A stretch of 64,000 bases of DNA from Halopseudomonas xinjiangensis (GCA_011050525.1 DRFO01000017.1:62001-126000); one strand, 5' to 3'. Positions 39,026-49,119 are shown, counted from the first letter of the stretch. Numbers and translations: made by a program. Notes: a model not told the origin generated them from the sequence alone.

Positions 39026-39071
39026 TTGACATAGGCATGGCGTAAACGTATGTTTCAAACGTCTGTTTGAA
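39026..39071 (+). promoter_or_regulatory. PsrA-type double operator and promoter of the acyl-CoA dehydrogenase gene
   Basis: A sigma-70-like promoter TTGACA (39026-39031), 17-base spacer, TATGTT (39049-39054) is overlaid by two inverted repeats of the GAAAC-N4-GTTTC class. Box 1 is AAAC-GTAT-GTTT (39044-39055) and covers the -10. Box 2 is TTCAAAC-GTCT-GTTTGAA (39054-39071), a perfect 7-bp inverted repeat, which meets the consensus reported for PsrA, (G/C)AAAC-N2-4-GTTT(G/C). PsrA is a long-chain-acyl-CoA-responsive TetR repressor in Pseudomonas. The start codon is at 39147. Confidence 0.75.
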
Positions 39072-39146
39072 TCAGCTGCCTTGCAGCAAAAATTGCAGCT
39101 AATGGCTGCTCTTGAATCCCTGTTATAACCATTGAGGTCAAGTACC

Positions 39147-40952
39147 ATGCCAGATTACAAGGCTCCCCTGCGTGACATTCGCTTCGTTCGTGACGAAGTA
39201 CTGGGTTATGAAGAACACTACAAGAGCCTGCCGGGCTGCGAAGACGCCACCCCTGATATGGTCAATGCCATTTTGGAAGAGGGCGCCAAATTTTGTGAGC
39301 AGGTCATTGCCCCGCTGAACCGCGTTGGCGATGCCGAAGGCTGCACCTGGAGCGCTGAGGGCGTGAAAACGCCAGAGGGATTCAAGCAAGCTTACGCGCA
39401 GTATGTTGAAGGCGGCTGGCCAAGTCTGGCGCATGACGTCGACCATGGTGGTCAGGGGCTGCCCGAATCACTGGGTTTGGCAGTAAGCGAAATGATCGGC
39501 CAGGCCAACTGGTCCTGGGGTATGTATCCCGGCTTGTCCCATGGTTGCATGAATACCATCGCCGCCCACGGTACCGACGAGCACAAGCACGTTTACCTGA
39601 CCAAGCTGGTGTCCGGTCAGTGGACCGGCACCATGTGTCTGACCGAATCCCATTGCGGCACCGACCTGGGCATGCTGCGTACCAAGGCCGAGCCTGCCGC
39701 TGATGGCAGCTACAAGATCTCCGGCACCAAGATCTTCATCTCTTCCGGTGAGCATGACATGGCCGAGAACATCGTCCATATCGTACTTGCTCGCCTGCCC
39801 GATGCACCGGCCGGCACCAAGGGTATTTCCCTGTTCATCGTGCCCAAGTTTCTGCCAGATGCAAACGGCGAAAAGGGCGAGCGCAACGGCGTGAACTGCG
39901 GATCCCTCGAACACAAGATGGGTATTCACGGTAATGCCACCTGCGTCATGAACTTCGATTCGGCTACGGGTTTTCTGATCGGACCGCCGAACAAGGGCCT
40001 GAACTGCATGTTCACCTTCATGAACACCGCGCGTCTGGGTACAGCTCTGCAAGGTCTGGCGCATGCCGAAATCGGTTTCCAGGGTGGCATCAAATACGCC
40101 CGCGAGCGTTTGCAAATGCGCGCGCTCACTGGCCCGAAGGCGCCAGAAAAAGCTGCTGACCCGATTATCGTGCATCCTGATGTGCGCCGCATGCTGCTGA
40201 CCATGAAGGCGTTCGCCGAAGGTAACCGTGCGATGGTGTATTTCACGGCGAAGCAGGTCGATATCCTCAAGAACAGCCAGGACGAAGGGCAGAAGAAGCA
40301 AGCCGACGCATTGCTGGCTTTCCTTACGCCAATCGCCAAGGCGTTCATGACCGAAGTGGGCTTCGAAGCGGCCAACCATGGCGTGCAGATTTATGGCGGC
40401 CACGGCTTCATCGCTGAGTGGGGCATGGAACAGAACGTGCGTGACGCGCGCATCTCCATGTTGTATGAAGGCACTACCGGCATCCAGGCATTGGATCTGC
40501 TGGGTCGCAAGGTGCTGATGACCCAGGGCGAAGCACTCAAGTGCTTCACCAAAATCGTCCACAAGTTTTGCCAGAATCACGAGGGCAACTCAGCCGTCCA
40601 GGAGTTCGTTGCTCCGCTGAATCAGCTGAACAAGGAGTGGGGCGAGCTGACCATGAAGATCGGCATGGCGGCGATGAAGGATCGCGAGATGGTCGGCGCT
40701 GCGTCAGTGGATTACCTGATGTATTCCGGCTACGTTTGCCTGGCCTACTTCTGGGCTGACATGGCCCGCGCTGCTGCCGAGCAATTGGCTGCCGGCACCA
40801 GCGAAGAGGGCTTCTACAAGGCCAAGTTGCAGACCGCGCGTTTCTACTTCCAGCGCATCCTGCCCCGCACTCGCACCCACGTTGATTCCATGATGTCAGG
40901 TGCTGACAACCTGATGGACATGGCTGAAGAGGATTTCGCGCTGGGTTACTGA
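39147..40952 (+). CDS. Acyl-CoA dehydrogenase, PsrA-type regulated
   Basis: A 601-residue FAD-dependent acyl-CoA dehydrogenase of the long class with a C-terminal extension. Visible landmarks are [13 protein letters not shown] (about residues 161-173, FAD-domain), and [17 protein letters not shown] (about 443-459, expected catalytic glutamate). The start [13 protein letters not shown] (39147) has GAGG 9 bases upstream. It is similar to the gene at 29555-31357, giving two such enzymes in one window. Upstream operator boxes suggest release by long-chain fatty acids. Ends at a strong terminator. Confidence 0.94.
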   Translation: MPDYKAPLRDIRFVRDEVLGYEEHYKSLPGCEDATPDMVNAILEEGAKFCEQVIAPLNRVGDAEGCTWSAEGVKTPEGFKQAYAQYVEGGWPSLAHDVDHGGQGLPESLGLAVSEMIGQANWSWGMYPGLSHGCMNTIAAHGTDEHKHVYLTKLVSGQWTGTMCLTESHCGTDLGMLRTKAEPAADGSYKISGTKIFISSGEHDMAENIVHIVLARLPDAPAGTKGISLFIVPKFLPDANGEKGERNGVNCGSLEHKMGIHGNATCVMNFDSATGFLIGPPNKGLNCMFTFMNTARLGTALQGLAHAEIGFQGGIKYARERLQMRALTGPKAPEKAADPIIVHPDVRRMLLTMKAFAEGNRAMVYFTAKQVDILKNSQDEGQKKQADALLAFLTPIAKAFMTEVGFEAANHGVQIYGGHGFIAEWGMEQNVRDARISMLYEGTTGIQALDLLGRKVLMTQGEALKCFTKIVHKFCQNHEGNSAVQEFVAPLNQLNKEWGELTMKIGMAAMKDREMVGAASVDYLMYSGYVCLAYFWADMARAAAEQLAAGTSEEGFYKAKLQTARFYFQRILPRTRTHVDSMMSGADNLMDMAEEDFALGY

Positions 40953-40977
40953 TCAGCCTGCGGGTTGTCAGGTAAGC

Positions 40978-41011
40978 AAAAAGGCCGGCCCCGCAGGGGG
41001 TCGGCCTTTTT
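40978..41011 (+). terminator. Rho-independent terminator
   Basis: AAAAAGGCCGGCCCC and GGGGTCGGCCTTTTT form a long GC-rich stem with a GCAG-type loop and a T-tract, 26 bases past the acyl-CoA dehydrogenase stop. The A- and T-flanks make it potentially bidirectional, but egtB on the other strand ends 226 bases away. The gap 41012-41236 holds nothing else I can support. Confidence 0.88.
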
Positions 41012-41236
41012 GCCTGCTAATGATGGTCGCGTTGCCGACCAGCGTTGCAAGATGTTCCTGAAAGCCTACACCTCAATCCAAGGCGCCAAGATGTAGTCCT
41101 GCACTTTCAAGCTCGGATCGATCTTGGCTTGCAGAACGCAGGGCTGTTGTTGCTGCCAGTGGTGCTCCCGGTTGCGCTTCGGCCCACGCGGGACCAGCGT
41201 CGGTAGGCGGTGTCACGTCAGCGGCGCGATTCACAT

Positions 41237-42451
41237 CTAGCACGGCTCCCGCGCCAGACGTAGCCCGCTGAACTGCCAACGCGCCTGCGGTGGAAAGAAG
41301 TTGCGATAGCTGGTGCGGGAATGTCCCGTTGGGGTGGCGAGGGATGCTCCGCGCAGGACCATCTGGTTGATCATGAACTTGCCGTTGTATTCACCGACCG
41401 CACCCGGCGCTGGCTGGTACCCCGGGTAGGCAAGATAGGCGCTATTTGTCCATTGCCATACTTCGTTGAACAGGCCGGACAACTGGGGTTCGGATCGCGC
41501 TGCAAACTCCCATTCCGCTTCGGTCGGCAATCTGGCATTGGCCCAGCGCGCATAGGCGTCTGCCTCATAAAAGCTGACGTGGCTCAGTGCTGCGTCATGC
41601 GCAAGGGGCTGCTCGCCATGCAAGGTGAAGTTATGCCAGCCTTCGTCATCGTGCCGCCAGTACAAAGGGGCCCGCCACTGTTCCTGGCACAGCAGGTCCC
41701 ACCCATCCGATAACCATAATTCCGGGCGGTTATAGCCCCCATCGGCCATGAACGCCAGATAGTCGCCATTGGTCACGTTGTGGGTCGCCAGCTCAAAGGG
41801 AGCGAGCCATACGCGGTGACGGGGCAGCTCATTGTCATAGCAAAAACCGCTCGCGTCATAGCCGTTCTCAATCAACCCGCCGCTGAGAAGAATGAAGCCG
41901 TTGCCCGTCCCCTGTTCAGACTGAGCGGACTGATCCGCCGAGATGGGTCGCCAGGCAGGGCGCAGCGGGTTGGCAAAGAAATGGTGCTTCAAGTCGGTCA
42001 GGATCAGCTCCTGGTGCTGCTGCTCATGATTTAGCCCAAGCTCTATCAGGTCCAGTACGGCACCAGGGAGCCCCTGGTTCTGCATGGCGCTCCGCAAATG
42101 CTGATCGACATGCGCACGATAGTCGAGCACCTCCTTTAGGGTAGGGCGGGACAACATGCCCCGTTCAGCCCGGGTATGGCGCTCGCCCACGCCGACGTAG
42201 TAGGAGTTGAAAAGCACCTTGAAGGCTGGGTCGTAAGCCGCAGGTGCATCAGCCAGGGATGCCAGCACGAATGTTTCGAAGAACCAGGTGGTATGTGCCA
42301 GATGCCACTTTACGGGGCTGGCATCGGGCATCGATTGCAGTTGGCAGTCTTCTGCGTTGAGACTCTCGATGAGGTCTGTGGTGTGCCTTCGGACCTCATC
42401 AAACCGGGCGGTCAGCATTTCGCTGCGCGGGACGGTGTGATGAATGCTCAT
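41237..42451 (-). CDS. egtB: Ergothioneine biosynthesis protein EgtB (sulfoxide synthase)
   Basis: A 404-residue non-haem iron enzyme that joins trimethylhistidine to a thiol and oxygen, forming the C-S bond of ergothioneine. The DinB-like N-domain carries iron-ligand candidates His50 (VKWHLAH) and His141/His145 (NHEQQHQE); the C-type FGE-sulfatase domain (about residues 185-404) includes RLPTEAEWEFAAR and the end segment RWQFSGLRLA. The start at 42451 gives an ATGA overlap with the upstream methyltransferase; the longer frame would run inside that gene. OvoA is an alternative, but the EgtD-type neighbour favours EgtB. Confidence 0.9.
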   Translation of the reverse strand: MSIHHTVPRSEMLTARFDEVRRHTTDLIESLNAEDCQLQSMPDASPVKWHLAHTTWFFETFVLASLADAPAAYDPAFKVLFNSYYVGVGERHTRAERGMLSRPTLKEVLDYRAHVDQHLRSAMQNQGLPGAVLDLIELGLNHEQQHQELILTDLKHHFFANPLRPAWRPISADQSAQSEQGTGNGFILLSGGLIENGYDASGFCYDNELPRHRVWLAPFELATHNVTNGDYLAFMADGGYNRPELWLSDGWDLLCQEQWRAPLYWRHDDEGWHNFTLHGEQPLAHDAALSHVSFYEADAYARWANARLPTEAEWEFAARSEPQLSGLFNEVWQWTNSAYLAYPGYQPAPGAVGEYNGKFMINQMVLRGASLATPTGHSRTSYRNFFPPQARWQFSGLRLAREPC

Positions 42452-43431
42452 GAGGTTGGCTCCGCGAGAAATACGCCAAACCATTGCCTGGGGTCCGTCC
42501 AGAGCTGGTGGCGTCCGAACCCGGCTTCCGCCAGCATCTCTCCGAAGGCTGCCGTCGTATATTTGTGGGAATACTCTGTAAGGACCTGTTCCCCGGCGCT
42601 GAAGCATCGGGAGTTGCCCTCTCCGAGGTTGACCTTGTGGTCTCGTTTGGCGACCAGATGCATTTCTATGCGGCTGCGATCAGAATCGAATATTGCCCGA
42701 TGGGAAAAATTGTTGGTGGCAAAATCAGCAGCGATTTCCCGGTTCACCACTTCCAGGACGTTGAGATTGAAGGCGGCGGTTACGCCAAGGGCATCGTCGT
42801 AAGCCGCTTCGAGTATTTGTGCAGGCTTCACCAGGTCAACGCATATCAACAAGCGCCCCTTGTCACCACAATGCCGCCGGATGTTGCGCAGCAGCCTCAA
42901 TGCATCCGCGCGCGCGAAATTGCCTATGGATGATCCTGGATAAAAGAAAACAGGCGCCGCATTGGGCTTTTCTTCCAACAAATGCTCAAGGTTTAGGGTG
43001 CGGGTGAAATCACTGACTACGCCAACGCATTCCAGCCCAGGATGACAGGCGGCGACGCTGGTCAGAGAGGTCTGCAGAAAATCTCCGGCGATATCCACTC
43101 CTACCAGCCTTGCCGGGGATATCTGGTCAAGCCAGCGTTCGGACTTGGCGCAATCGCCACAGCCGAGATCGATCCATTGTGCTCCGGGCGGTAGAGCAGC
43201 GGCTATTTCCTCGGCATGGTCTCGAAAGATGGCGGCTTCGGTACGGGTGGGATAGTACTCGTCCAGTTTGCAGATGCGGGTGAACAGCTCGCAACCCACC
43301 GCGTCGTAGAAATATTTCGAATCTATGCGTGCTGCCGGTTGCATCAATCCCTTCAGCAAACTGGCTCTTTCTTCCTGGACGTTCAGGTGCAGGGTATTTT
43401 CGATGCGAGGCAGGGGGAGGGCTATATTCAC
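42448..43431 (-). CDS. egtD: L-histidine N(alpha)-methyltransferase EgtD
   Basis: A 327-residue SAM methyltransferase of the EgtD family (DUF2260-type fold), which trimethylates the alpha-amino group of histidine. Visible segments are KYFYDAVGCELFTRICKLDEYYPTRTE near residue 40 (shown in part), the SAM-binding IDLGCGDCAKSE (about 87-98), and FFYPGSSIGNF (about 155-165). Start codon is GTG with AAAGG about 8 bases upstream. It forms a two-gene unit with egtB; EgtA, EgtC and EgtE genes are not adjacent. Confidence 0.9.
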   Translation of the reverse strand: MNIALPLPRIENTLHLNVQEERASLLKGLMQPAARIDSKYFYDAVGCELFTRICKLDEYYPTRTEAAIFRDHAEEIAAALPPGAQWIDLGCGDCAKSERWLDQISPARLVGVDIAGDFLQTSLTSVAACHPGLECVGVVSDFTRTLNLEHLLEEKPNAAPVFFYPGSSIGNFARADALRLLRNIRRHCGDKGRLLICVDLVKPAQILEAAYDDALGVTAAFNLNVLEVVNREIAADFATNNFSHRAIFDSDRSRIEMHLVAKRDHKVNLGEGNSRCFSAGEQVLTEYSHKYTTAAFGEMLAEAGFGRHQLWTDPRQWFGVFLAEPTS

Positions 43432-43565
43432 GATTGGACCTTTGGCGATTGGCTGCTCTGACTTTGAAAGCTAGCAGTATGTTGCCGCTTTCGCCAATCG
43501 CCGGGGGGGCTCGCAAGTCACTGGTGGATAGCGATAAATACGGGCCGGCCCTTGTCCCCTCTGGC

Positions 43566-44081
43566 CTAGAGGTCGGCCTCAACCGTTTCCCTGATGAGCT
43601 TGAAAAGTTTGCGCGACGCCGCTGGTGGTTTGTTCTCCGCGGCTTCCTTGCTCGCCTGTCTTATTAGCTGCCGCAGATTCTGACGGTCAGTCTGGGGGTA
43701 CCTTGCGATGAAGGCTTCCTGATCCTCCGCATTGCCGGTCAGCAAGCGGTCACGCCACCGTTCCAATTGATGAAAATGCTGCGCATGGGCCTGACTGCTG
43801 CTGTCGAGACGATCCACATAAGCCTGGATCGCTTCTATATCCTGGTCTCGCATGAGCTTTCCGACAAAACTGAGGTGCCGTTTGAGCGCGCCCCGGGCGG
43901 TGTGCCGGTGTGCTTCATCCAGGGCGGCCCGCAGTTTATCGGTTAGCTCGAGCTTATCGAGCTGGGCTGGTTTGAGCTCGGTAAGACGCCGCCCCAGGTC
44001 CTGCAACTGATGCAGCTCACGCTTGACCTGCGTCTTGCTCTTGCCGTCTTCAGTCTGCTCTTCGTCTTGAAAATCTGTCAT
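43566..44081 (-). CDS. yjgA: Ribosome-associated protein YjgA/DarP (DUF615)
   Basis: A 171-residue, highly charged, mostly helical protein of the YjgA family, with [19 protein letters not shown] near the N-terminus and [12 protein letters not shown] in the middle. In E. coli YjgA/DarP associates with late 50S ribosomal precursors. It is divergent from pmbA with 97 bases between, the usual neighbour in pseudomonads. Confidence 0.9.
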   Translation of the reverse strand: MTDFQDEEQTEDGKSKTQVKRELHQLQDLGRRLTELKPAQLDKLELTDKLRAALDEAHRHTARGALKRHLSFVGKLMRDQDIEAIQAYVDRLDSSSQAHAQHFHQLERWRDRLLTGNAEDQEAFIARYPQTDRQNLRQLIRQASKEAAENKPPAASRKLFKLIRETVEADL

Positions 44082-44178
44082 GTTCGTCCCGGTACTGTCT
44101 TCGCCACGTTAATCCGCGCCATGATACCCGTTCACAGGGCGGCTGTCCGGAGTACAATGGCTACTTAAAGGAGACCCT

Positions 44179-45537
44179 ATGACCGATATTCTGCCTACCC
44201 AGCACGACGATCCCCAAGCCACACGAAACGCACTGGAGCAACGTGTCGCTTTCATCCTCGACGAATCCAGACGCCAGGGCGCTTCGGCCTGCGAGGTGAT
44301 AGTCAGTAACAACACCGGCCTCTCGGTGGGAGTGCGCCACGGTGAAGTTGAAACGGTCGAATTCAATCGTGATCAAGGGTTTGGCATCACATTGTATGCC
44401 GGGCAGCGAAAAGGTTCTGCCAGCACTTCGGATACGTCAGATAAGGCCATTAAGGCTGCTATCGAAGCCGCTTTGGCCATTGCGCGCCATGCCTCCGAAG
44501 ATCCCTTTTCGGGGCTTGCAGACCCGCAGTTGATGGCGAGCGAACTGCCTGACCTGGATCTTTATCACCCGTGGGAACTGTCCGCCGAACAGGCTATTCA
44601 GCGCGCATTGGCCTGTGAGGCCGCGGCGCTGGAGGTGGACGCGCGTCTGACCAGCGATAGCGCCAATGTCAGCAGTCAACAGGGTTGCCGAGTCTATGGC
44701 AACAGCAATGGATTTATCGGTAGTACTCTGGGTACCCGTCATAGCGCTTCTGCAGTGCTGATCGTGGCATCCGAACAGGGCATGCAGCGGGACTATTGGT
44801 ACGGCGTAGATCGGGTAGCAGACCAGCTACCCACTCCAGAGGCATTAGGTCGCAAGGCCGCGGAGCGGACGCTGGCCCGGCTGGGTGCCGGTCCTGTTGC
44901 CACTGCCAAGGTTCCCGTGCTGTTCATGGCGGACCAGGCCGCCGGCTTGCTTGGACATCTTGTCGGGGCTATTGCCGGAGGCGCCGTGTATCGCCAGTCG
45001 ACCTTTCTCCTCGATGCGTTCGGCCAGGGGGTTTTCCCCGAATGGGTCACTATCGACGAGCGTCCGCATATGAAAAGGGCGCTGGGCAGCGCGGCGTTCG
45101 ACGGCGATGGTCTGGCGACCCGCGACCAGGCGTTCATCGAAGGGGGCGTTCTGCGCAGCTGGGTTCTCGGCACTTATTCGGGGCGTAAATTGGGGCTACC
45201 CAGTACCGCAAACTCCGGCGGCGTGAATAATTTGCATATAACCAGCAACGCCAGCGGTGGGCTCGATGCGATGCTCAAGGAGATGGGTACGGGCTTGCTG
45301 GTGACCGAATTGATGGGCCAGGGAGTTAATGGCGTAACGGGGGATTACTCCCGTGGCGCGGGCGGCTTTTGGGTAGAAAACGGGGTGATCAGTCATCCGG
45401 TCAAGGAAGTTACCATCGCGGGCAACCTGCGTGACATGTTCAGTAGACTGCGCTGTGTAGGCTCAGACGTGGAACGGCGTGGCAACTATCTGACCGGCAG
45501 TTGGCTGGTCGATGGCATGACTGTGGGCGGCGCTTAG
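44179..45537 (+). CDS. pmbA: Metalloprotease-related protein PmbA (TldE)
   Basis: A 452-residue member of the TldD/PmbA family; with TldD it forms a heterodimeric metalloprotease involved in peptide antibiotic maturation and CcdA degradation in E. coli. Segments such as SVGVRHGEVETVEFNRDQGFGITLY (opening beta domain), YSGRKLGLPSTANSGG and VNGVTGDYSRGAGGFWVENG are typical. TldE-type members lack the HExxxH zinc motif of TldD, and none is seen here. SD AAAGGAG is 8 bases before the ATG. tldD is not in the window. It converges with npr, with 2 bases between. Confidence 0.95.
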   Translation: MTDILPTQHDDPQATRNALEQRVAFILDESRRQGASACEVIVSNNTGLSVGVRHGEVETVEFNRDQGFGITLYAGQRKGSASTSDTSDKAIKAAIEAALAIARHASEDPFSGLADPQLMASELPDLDLYHPWELSAEQAIQRALACEAAALEVDARLTSDSANVSSQQGCRVYGNSNGFIGSTLGTRHSASAVLIVASEQGMQRDYWYGVDRVADQLPTPEALGRKAAERTLARLGAGPVATAKVPVLFMADQAAGLLGHLVGAIAGGAVYRQSTFLLDAFGQGVFPEWVTIDERPHMKRALGSAAFDGDGLATRDQAFIEGGVLRSWVLGTYSGRKLGLPSTANSGGVNNLHITSNASGGLDAMLKEMGTGLLVTELMGQGVNGVTGDYSRGAGGFWVENGVISHPVKEVTIAGNLRDMFSRLRCVGSDVERRGNYLTGSWLVDGMTVGGA

Positions 45538-45539
45538 GC

Positions 45540-45812
45540 TCACTCGCCCTCTTCAAAATAGTTATTGATCAGGGCCTTCAGTTCCTCGATGGCCTGCTCA
45601 GCCTGTTCGCCCTCGCAACTTACGCAGACTTCGGTTCCCTTGCTGGCCGCCAGCATCATGACCTGCATGATGCTCTTGCCGTCCACTAGATTCTGTTCAG
45701 TGGTACCGATCCTGACCTGGCATCCGTAACGGCTGGCCACGCCAACGAACTTGGCTGCGGCTCGCGCATGCAGCCCCAGCTTGTTGATGATCTGAATTCG
45801 GCAGATAGTCAT
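45540..45812 (-). CDS. npr: HPr-like phosphocarrier NPr
   Basis: A 90-residue HPr-family protein. The phosphorylated histidine is His16 in NKLGLHARAAAKF, and the conserved Ser region is GKSIMQVMML (about 45-54). In Pseudomonas this gene, next to rapZ and ptsN, encodes the NPr of the nitrogen phosphotransferase chain, passing phosphate from PtsP to PtsN. The start is at MTICRIQI (45812); the much longer open frame upstream lies within rapZ and is spurious. Two bases separate it from rapZ. Confidence 0.93.
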   Translation of the reverse strand: MTICRIQIINKLGLHARAAAKFVGVASRYGCQVRIGTTEQNLVDGKSIMQVMMLAASKGTEVCVSCEGEQAEQAIEELKALINNYFEEGE

Positions 45813-45814
45813 GT

Positions 45815-46669
45815 CTAGGGCAAGTCGCGGTGGCGGATAAGCAGGTTGGGTGTGGTGGCGCTCAATTCCCTGACCAGCCGCTCGGCAATGTAAACCGACC
45901 GATGATGCCCGCCGGTGCAGCCTATGGCGATGCTCATGTAGCTGCGTTCTCCAGCCGCGTAGCGGGGCAGCCATTTCTCGAGAAACTGGCGGATGTCCTG
46001 ATACATTTCCTGCACCTCCGGCTCCGCGTCGAGGTAGTCGCAAACGGCTTGATCTCTCCCGCAAAATGGCCGTAGGTCGGGCTTCCAGTAGGGGTTCGGC
46101 AGGCACCGCACGTCAAATACCAGATCTGCATCCACCGGGACACCACGCTTGAACCCGAACGACTGGATCAGTACCGAGGGGGTATTCGCCTCGCTGCTTA
46201 GCAGGCGTTGCTTGAGCAGGTCGCGAAGCTGGTAGAGCGTCAGATGACTGGTGTCTATCTTCAGATTGGCCAGGTCGATTATCGGTTCGAGCAGGCGCAA
46301 TTCCGTTGCGATTGCTTCGGCGAGCGATTGGTTTCCGTCTGTCAGGGGATGTTTGCGCCGGGTTTCGGAAAATCGCTTGATCAGCACCTCATCGGTTGCT
46401 GCCAGAAACAGCACGTCGCAGCGAATACCGGAATCCCGTACGGCCTGGAGCAGCTCCGGAAATCGTGCAAGGTCGCTCGCCAGATTACGTGCATCGATGC
46501 TGATGGCCACCTTTGGAAGGTTCAGGTCAGTCTGGCTTGCCTGCCTCGCCAGGTCGGGTAACAAGCCTGCCGGGAGATTGTCGATGCAGTAGAACCCATT
46601 ATCTTCAAGCAGGTGGAGCGCAGTGCTCTTGCCTGAACCGGAACGGCCACTGACGATCACCAGGCGCAT
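45815..46669 (-). CDS. rapZ: RNase adapter protein RapZ
   Basis: A 284-residue P-loop protein. The Walker A is [13 protein letters not shown] (residues 5-17), and [15 protein letters not shown] is a family hallmark near residue 248. In enterobacteria RapZ presents the small RNA GlmZ to RNase E and so controls GlmS; the Pseudomonas role is less clear. It sits between ptsN and npr in the rpoN-linked cluster. Confidence 0.95.
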   Translation of the reverse strand: MRLVIVSGRSGSGKSTALHLLEDNGFYCIDNLPAGLLPDLARQASQTDLNLPKVAISIDARNLASDLARFPELLQAVRDSGIRCDVLFLAATDEVLIKRFSETRRKHPLTDGNQSLAEAIATELRLLEPIIDLANLKIDTSHLTLYQLRDLLKQRLLSSEANTPSVLIQSFGFKRGVPVDADLVFDVRCLPNPYWKPDLRPFCGRDQAVCDYLDAEPEVQEMYQDIRQFLEKWLPRYAAGERSYMSIAIGCTGGHHRSVYIAERLVRELSATTPNLLIRHRDLP

Positions 46670-46674
46670 GCTCG

Positions 46675-47133
46675 TCAGCCTCGGCCGCTAGCGCCGACCA
46701 TGGCCTCATACAGGGCCTGGGCGTCGGGAGCTTGGCGCAGAGCTTCACGTAAGGATTGCTGGTCCAGCTTTTCGGCCAGCATTTTCAGTATCTGCAAGTG
46801 CTGTTCGGTGGCTTCCTGGGGGACCAGCAACACAAAAATCAGATCTACCGGTTCTCCGTCCAGCGCGTCGAAATCTATTTTGCTATCGAGCTGCAATAAA
46901 GTGCCGGTTGCCTGAGTGCATCCTTCCAGGCGGCAGTGCGGAATGGCTATTCCATGACCGAAGCCTGTTGAGCCGAGTTTTTCCCGGGCAATAAGACTGT
47001 CATAGACAGCATCGGAGTCGAGGTTGGTGTGCTGGGAGATCAGTTTGCCGATCAGCTCCAGCACACGTTTTTTTGAGCCCCCTTGCACACCTGCGAAAGT
47101 GCGCTCGAGAGTGAGGATATGGTCTATTTGCAT
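46675..47133 (-). CDS. ptsN: Nitrogen regulatory EIIA protein PtsN
   Basis: A 152-residue EIIA-Ntr protein of the nitrogen phosphotransferase system. The active-site histidine is in [11 protein letters not shown], and the opening [13 protein letters not shown] matches PtsN starts. The start at 47133 is chosen for this reason; an in-frame start 17 codons upstream overlaps hpf. PtsN controls potassium and other regulatory functions by its phosphorylation state. Lies between hpf and rapZ. Confidence 0.95.
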   Translation of the reverse strand: MQIDHILTLERTFAGVQGGSKKRVLELIGKLISQHTNLDSDAVYDSLIAREKLGSTGFGHGIAIPHCRLEGCTQATGTLLQLDSKIDFDALDGEPVDLIFVLLVPQEATEQHLQILKMLAEKLDQQSLREALRQAPDAQALYEAMVGASGRG

Positions 47134-47152
47134 GATTGCGGCGTTGTCAGCC

Positions 47153-47461
47153 TTATCTGTCGTGGGCGCCCTGAAGGCGGTCAATGTTCTTTTCCTTATG
47201 CTTGATCAGCTGTCGGTCAAGCTTGTCGGTCAATAAGTCGATAGCTGCATACATATCGCTATGCTCGGCGTTGGCTACGACTTCCCCTCCTGCGACATGT
47301 AAGATCGCTTCCGCTTTCTGGCGGACCTTTTCTACTTCGAGGATGACCTGGACGTTGGTAATCTTGTCAAAATGCCTTTCGAGCCGGCTCATTTTCTCAG
47401 TGACGTAATCGCGCAAACCGTCAGTGATATCGAGTTGATGACCGCTGATATTTAATTGCAT
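47153..47461 (-). CDS. hpf: Ribosome hibernation promoting factor
   Basis: A 102-residue short-type HPF. MQLNISGHQLDITDGLRDYV is the typical start and fixes the position at 47461. HPF binds the 30S subunit in stationary phase and promotes 100S dimers. It sits immediately downstream of rpoN, as in other gammaproteobacteria. Confidence 0.95.
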   Translation of the reverse strand: MQLNISGHQLDITDGLRDYVTEKMSRLERHFDKITNVQVILEVEKVRQKAEAILHVAGGEVVANAEHSDMYAAIDLLTDKLDRQLIKHKEKNIDRLQGAHDR

Positions 47462-47536
47462 ACGGCTTCTCCTGATTGGCTTTATGAACGAGGTGAAAAT
47501 TATCACCCGATGGTGCCATCTAAATCCTCTGTCTGG

Positions 47537-49033
47537 TCAAACTAGCCGCTTACGCTCGCTGGAGGGGGCAATGTTGAGCGACTCGCGATATTTGGCAATT
47601 GTCCGGCGGGCTACATCGATGCCCTGTTCTTCCAGTAAACCAGCGATCTTGCTGTCGCTCAATGGTTTCTTTGGGTTTTCTGCAGCGACCAGTTTTCTAA
47701 TCAGTGCTCGAATGGCTGTGGAGGAGAACTCACCCCCTTCGGCTGTGCCCACGTGGCTTGAAAAAAAGTATTTCAGCTCAAAAATGCCGCGGGGTGTATG
47801 CATGAATTTCTGCGTGGTCACGCGCGAGATAGTGGACTCATGCATGCCCACTGCTTCAGCAATGTCATGCAATACAAGCGGCTTCATCGCCTCTTCGCCG
47901 TACTCCAGAAATCCGCGTTGATGTTCGACGATCTGGGTCGCCACCTTCATAAGCGTTTCGTTACGGCTTTGCAGACTCTTGATGAACCAGCGCGCCTCCT
48001 GCAGGTGATTGCGCAGATAGGTGTTGTCATCACTTGTGTCTGCCCGACGGACCATTGAAGCGTAGTGGCTGTTGACCCGGACCTTGGGGACCGACTCCTG
48101 GTTCAACTCGACGATCCAGCGCTGACTATCGCGTCGAACAATGACATCAGGTATCACGTATTCCGCATCACCCGAAGCGATTTCCGCGCCGGGACGGGGA
48201 TTGAGGGTTTGAATCAGGCTTACGGCATCCCGTAGTTGGTCTTCCTTGAGCTTTGAACGACGCATCAACTGCGTAAAATCGCGATTTCCGAGTAGCTCAA
48301 GATGATCTCTGACCACACGAATAGCCTGATCCAGCGAGGGCGTATCAGCCGGCAACTGACGCAGTTGCAAAAGGAGGCACTCGCTGAGATCCCGCGCGCC
48401 TATACCAACCGGCTCGAACTGCTGAATCCGGTGCAGAACCATCTCGACCTCATCCAATTCCACTTCGAGCTCTGGATCCAGCGAGGCGAGGATGTCTTCC
48501 AGCGACTCTTCGAGATAACCGTCAGCGTTGATGCCATCTATTAGCGCTATGGCTATCTGGTAGTCGGTCTCCGACAGGGGAATGAGGTTGAGCTGCCACT
48601 CGAGATGGCTTTGCAGTGTCTCGCCTGTGCCCGTGCGCGAGGTGAAATCCCAGTCCTCATCGTCGTTGCTTGGCAGAGAGCTGGCAGAGCTTTGATAGAC
48701 ATCTTCCCACTGGGTGTCTACCGGCAATTCGCTGGGGATCTGTTCGTTCCAGTTGCCTTCTTCTTCCGCATGGCCGTGCTGCTCGATGGAGTCCAGTGCA
48801 ACGGGCTCCGGCAAGGTGACAGCGGGGGCGTCTTCATTGTCTGAAGAGCTGTCACGGCTGGAAAAATCGTCGTCGCCTTCGTCTGCCATTTCCAGCATGG
48901 GATTTGCTTCCAGTGCCTCCTGGACTTCCTGCTGAAGGTCGAGGCTGGATAGCTGAAGCAGACGAATGGCTTGCTGCAGCTGAGGCGTCATTGTCAGCTG
49001 CTGCCCCATCTTGAGGACGAGCGTAGGTTTCAT
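47537..49033 (-). CDS. rpoN: RNA polymerase sigma-54 factor
   Basis: A 498-residue sigma-54. Region I is Gln/Leu-rich ([20 protein letters not shown] at the start), region II is acidic (about 50-110), and the C-terminus holds the core-binding domain, the helix-turn-helix and the RpoN box [10 protein letters not shown] (about residues 475-484). It directs transcription from -24/-12 promoters with enhancer-binding proteins (nitrogen, flagella and more). Followed by hpf, ptsN, rapZ and npr. Confidence 0.97.
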   Translation of the reverse strand: MKPTLVLKMGQQLTMTPQLQQAIRLLQLSSLDLQQEVQEALEANPMLEMADEGDDDFSSRDSSSDNEDAPAVTLPEPVALDSIEQHGHAEEEGNWNEQIPSELPVDTQWEDVYQSSASSLPSNDDEDWDFTSRTGTGETLQSHLEWQLNLIPLSETDYQIAIALIDGINADGYLEESLEDILASLDPELEVELDEVEMVLHRIQQFEPVGIGARDLSECLLLQLRQLPADTPSLDQAIRVVRDHLELLGNRDFTQLMRRSKLKEDQLRDAVSLIQTLNPRPGAEIASGDAEYVIPDVIVRRDSQRWIVELNQESVPKVRVNSHYASMVRRADTSDDNTYLRNHLQEARWFIKSLQSRNETLMKVATQIVEHQRGFLEYGEEAMKPLVLHDIAEAVGMHESTISRVTTQKFMHTPRGIFELKYFFSSHVGTAEGGEFSSTAIRALIRKLVAAENPKKPLSDSKIAGLLEEQGIDVARRTIAKYRESLNIAPSSERKRLV

Positions 49034-49119
49034 CGTTCGGTAGAGTACCTTGTGCTAAATCAAACCTGGTCAGAACCTGTGGCCTTATGCCCCCTAGCAT
49101 GCCTGAAACGATTAGCCAT

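Noticed and set aside
39468-40580. 370-codon open frame opposite the acyl-CoA dehydrogenase
   Set aside because: Antisense shadow of a clear enzyme gene; composition rich in His and Gln with no recognisable domain.
41073-41279. 68-codon minus-strand open frame beyond the end of egtB
   Set aside because: Overlaps the egtB 3' end in another frame, is low-complexity Ala-rich and lacks a ribosome site.
42452-42607. N-terminal extension of egtB
   Set aside because: It would run inside egtD; the ATGA overlap start matches family length.
45813-46106. N-terminal extension of the HPr-like protein
   Set aside because: Lies in rapZ in another frame; HPr proteins are about 90 residues and start at MTICRIQI.
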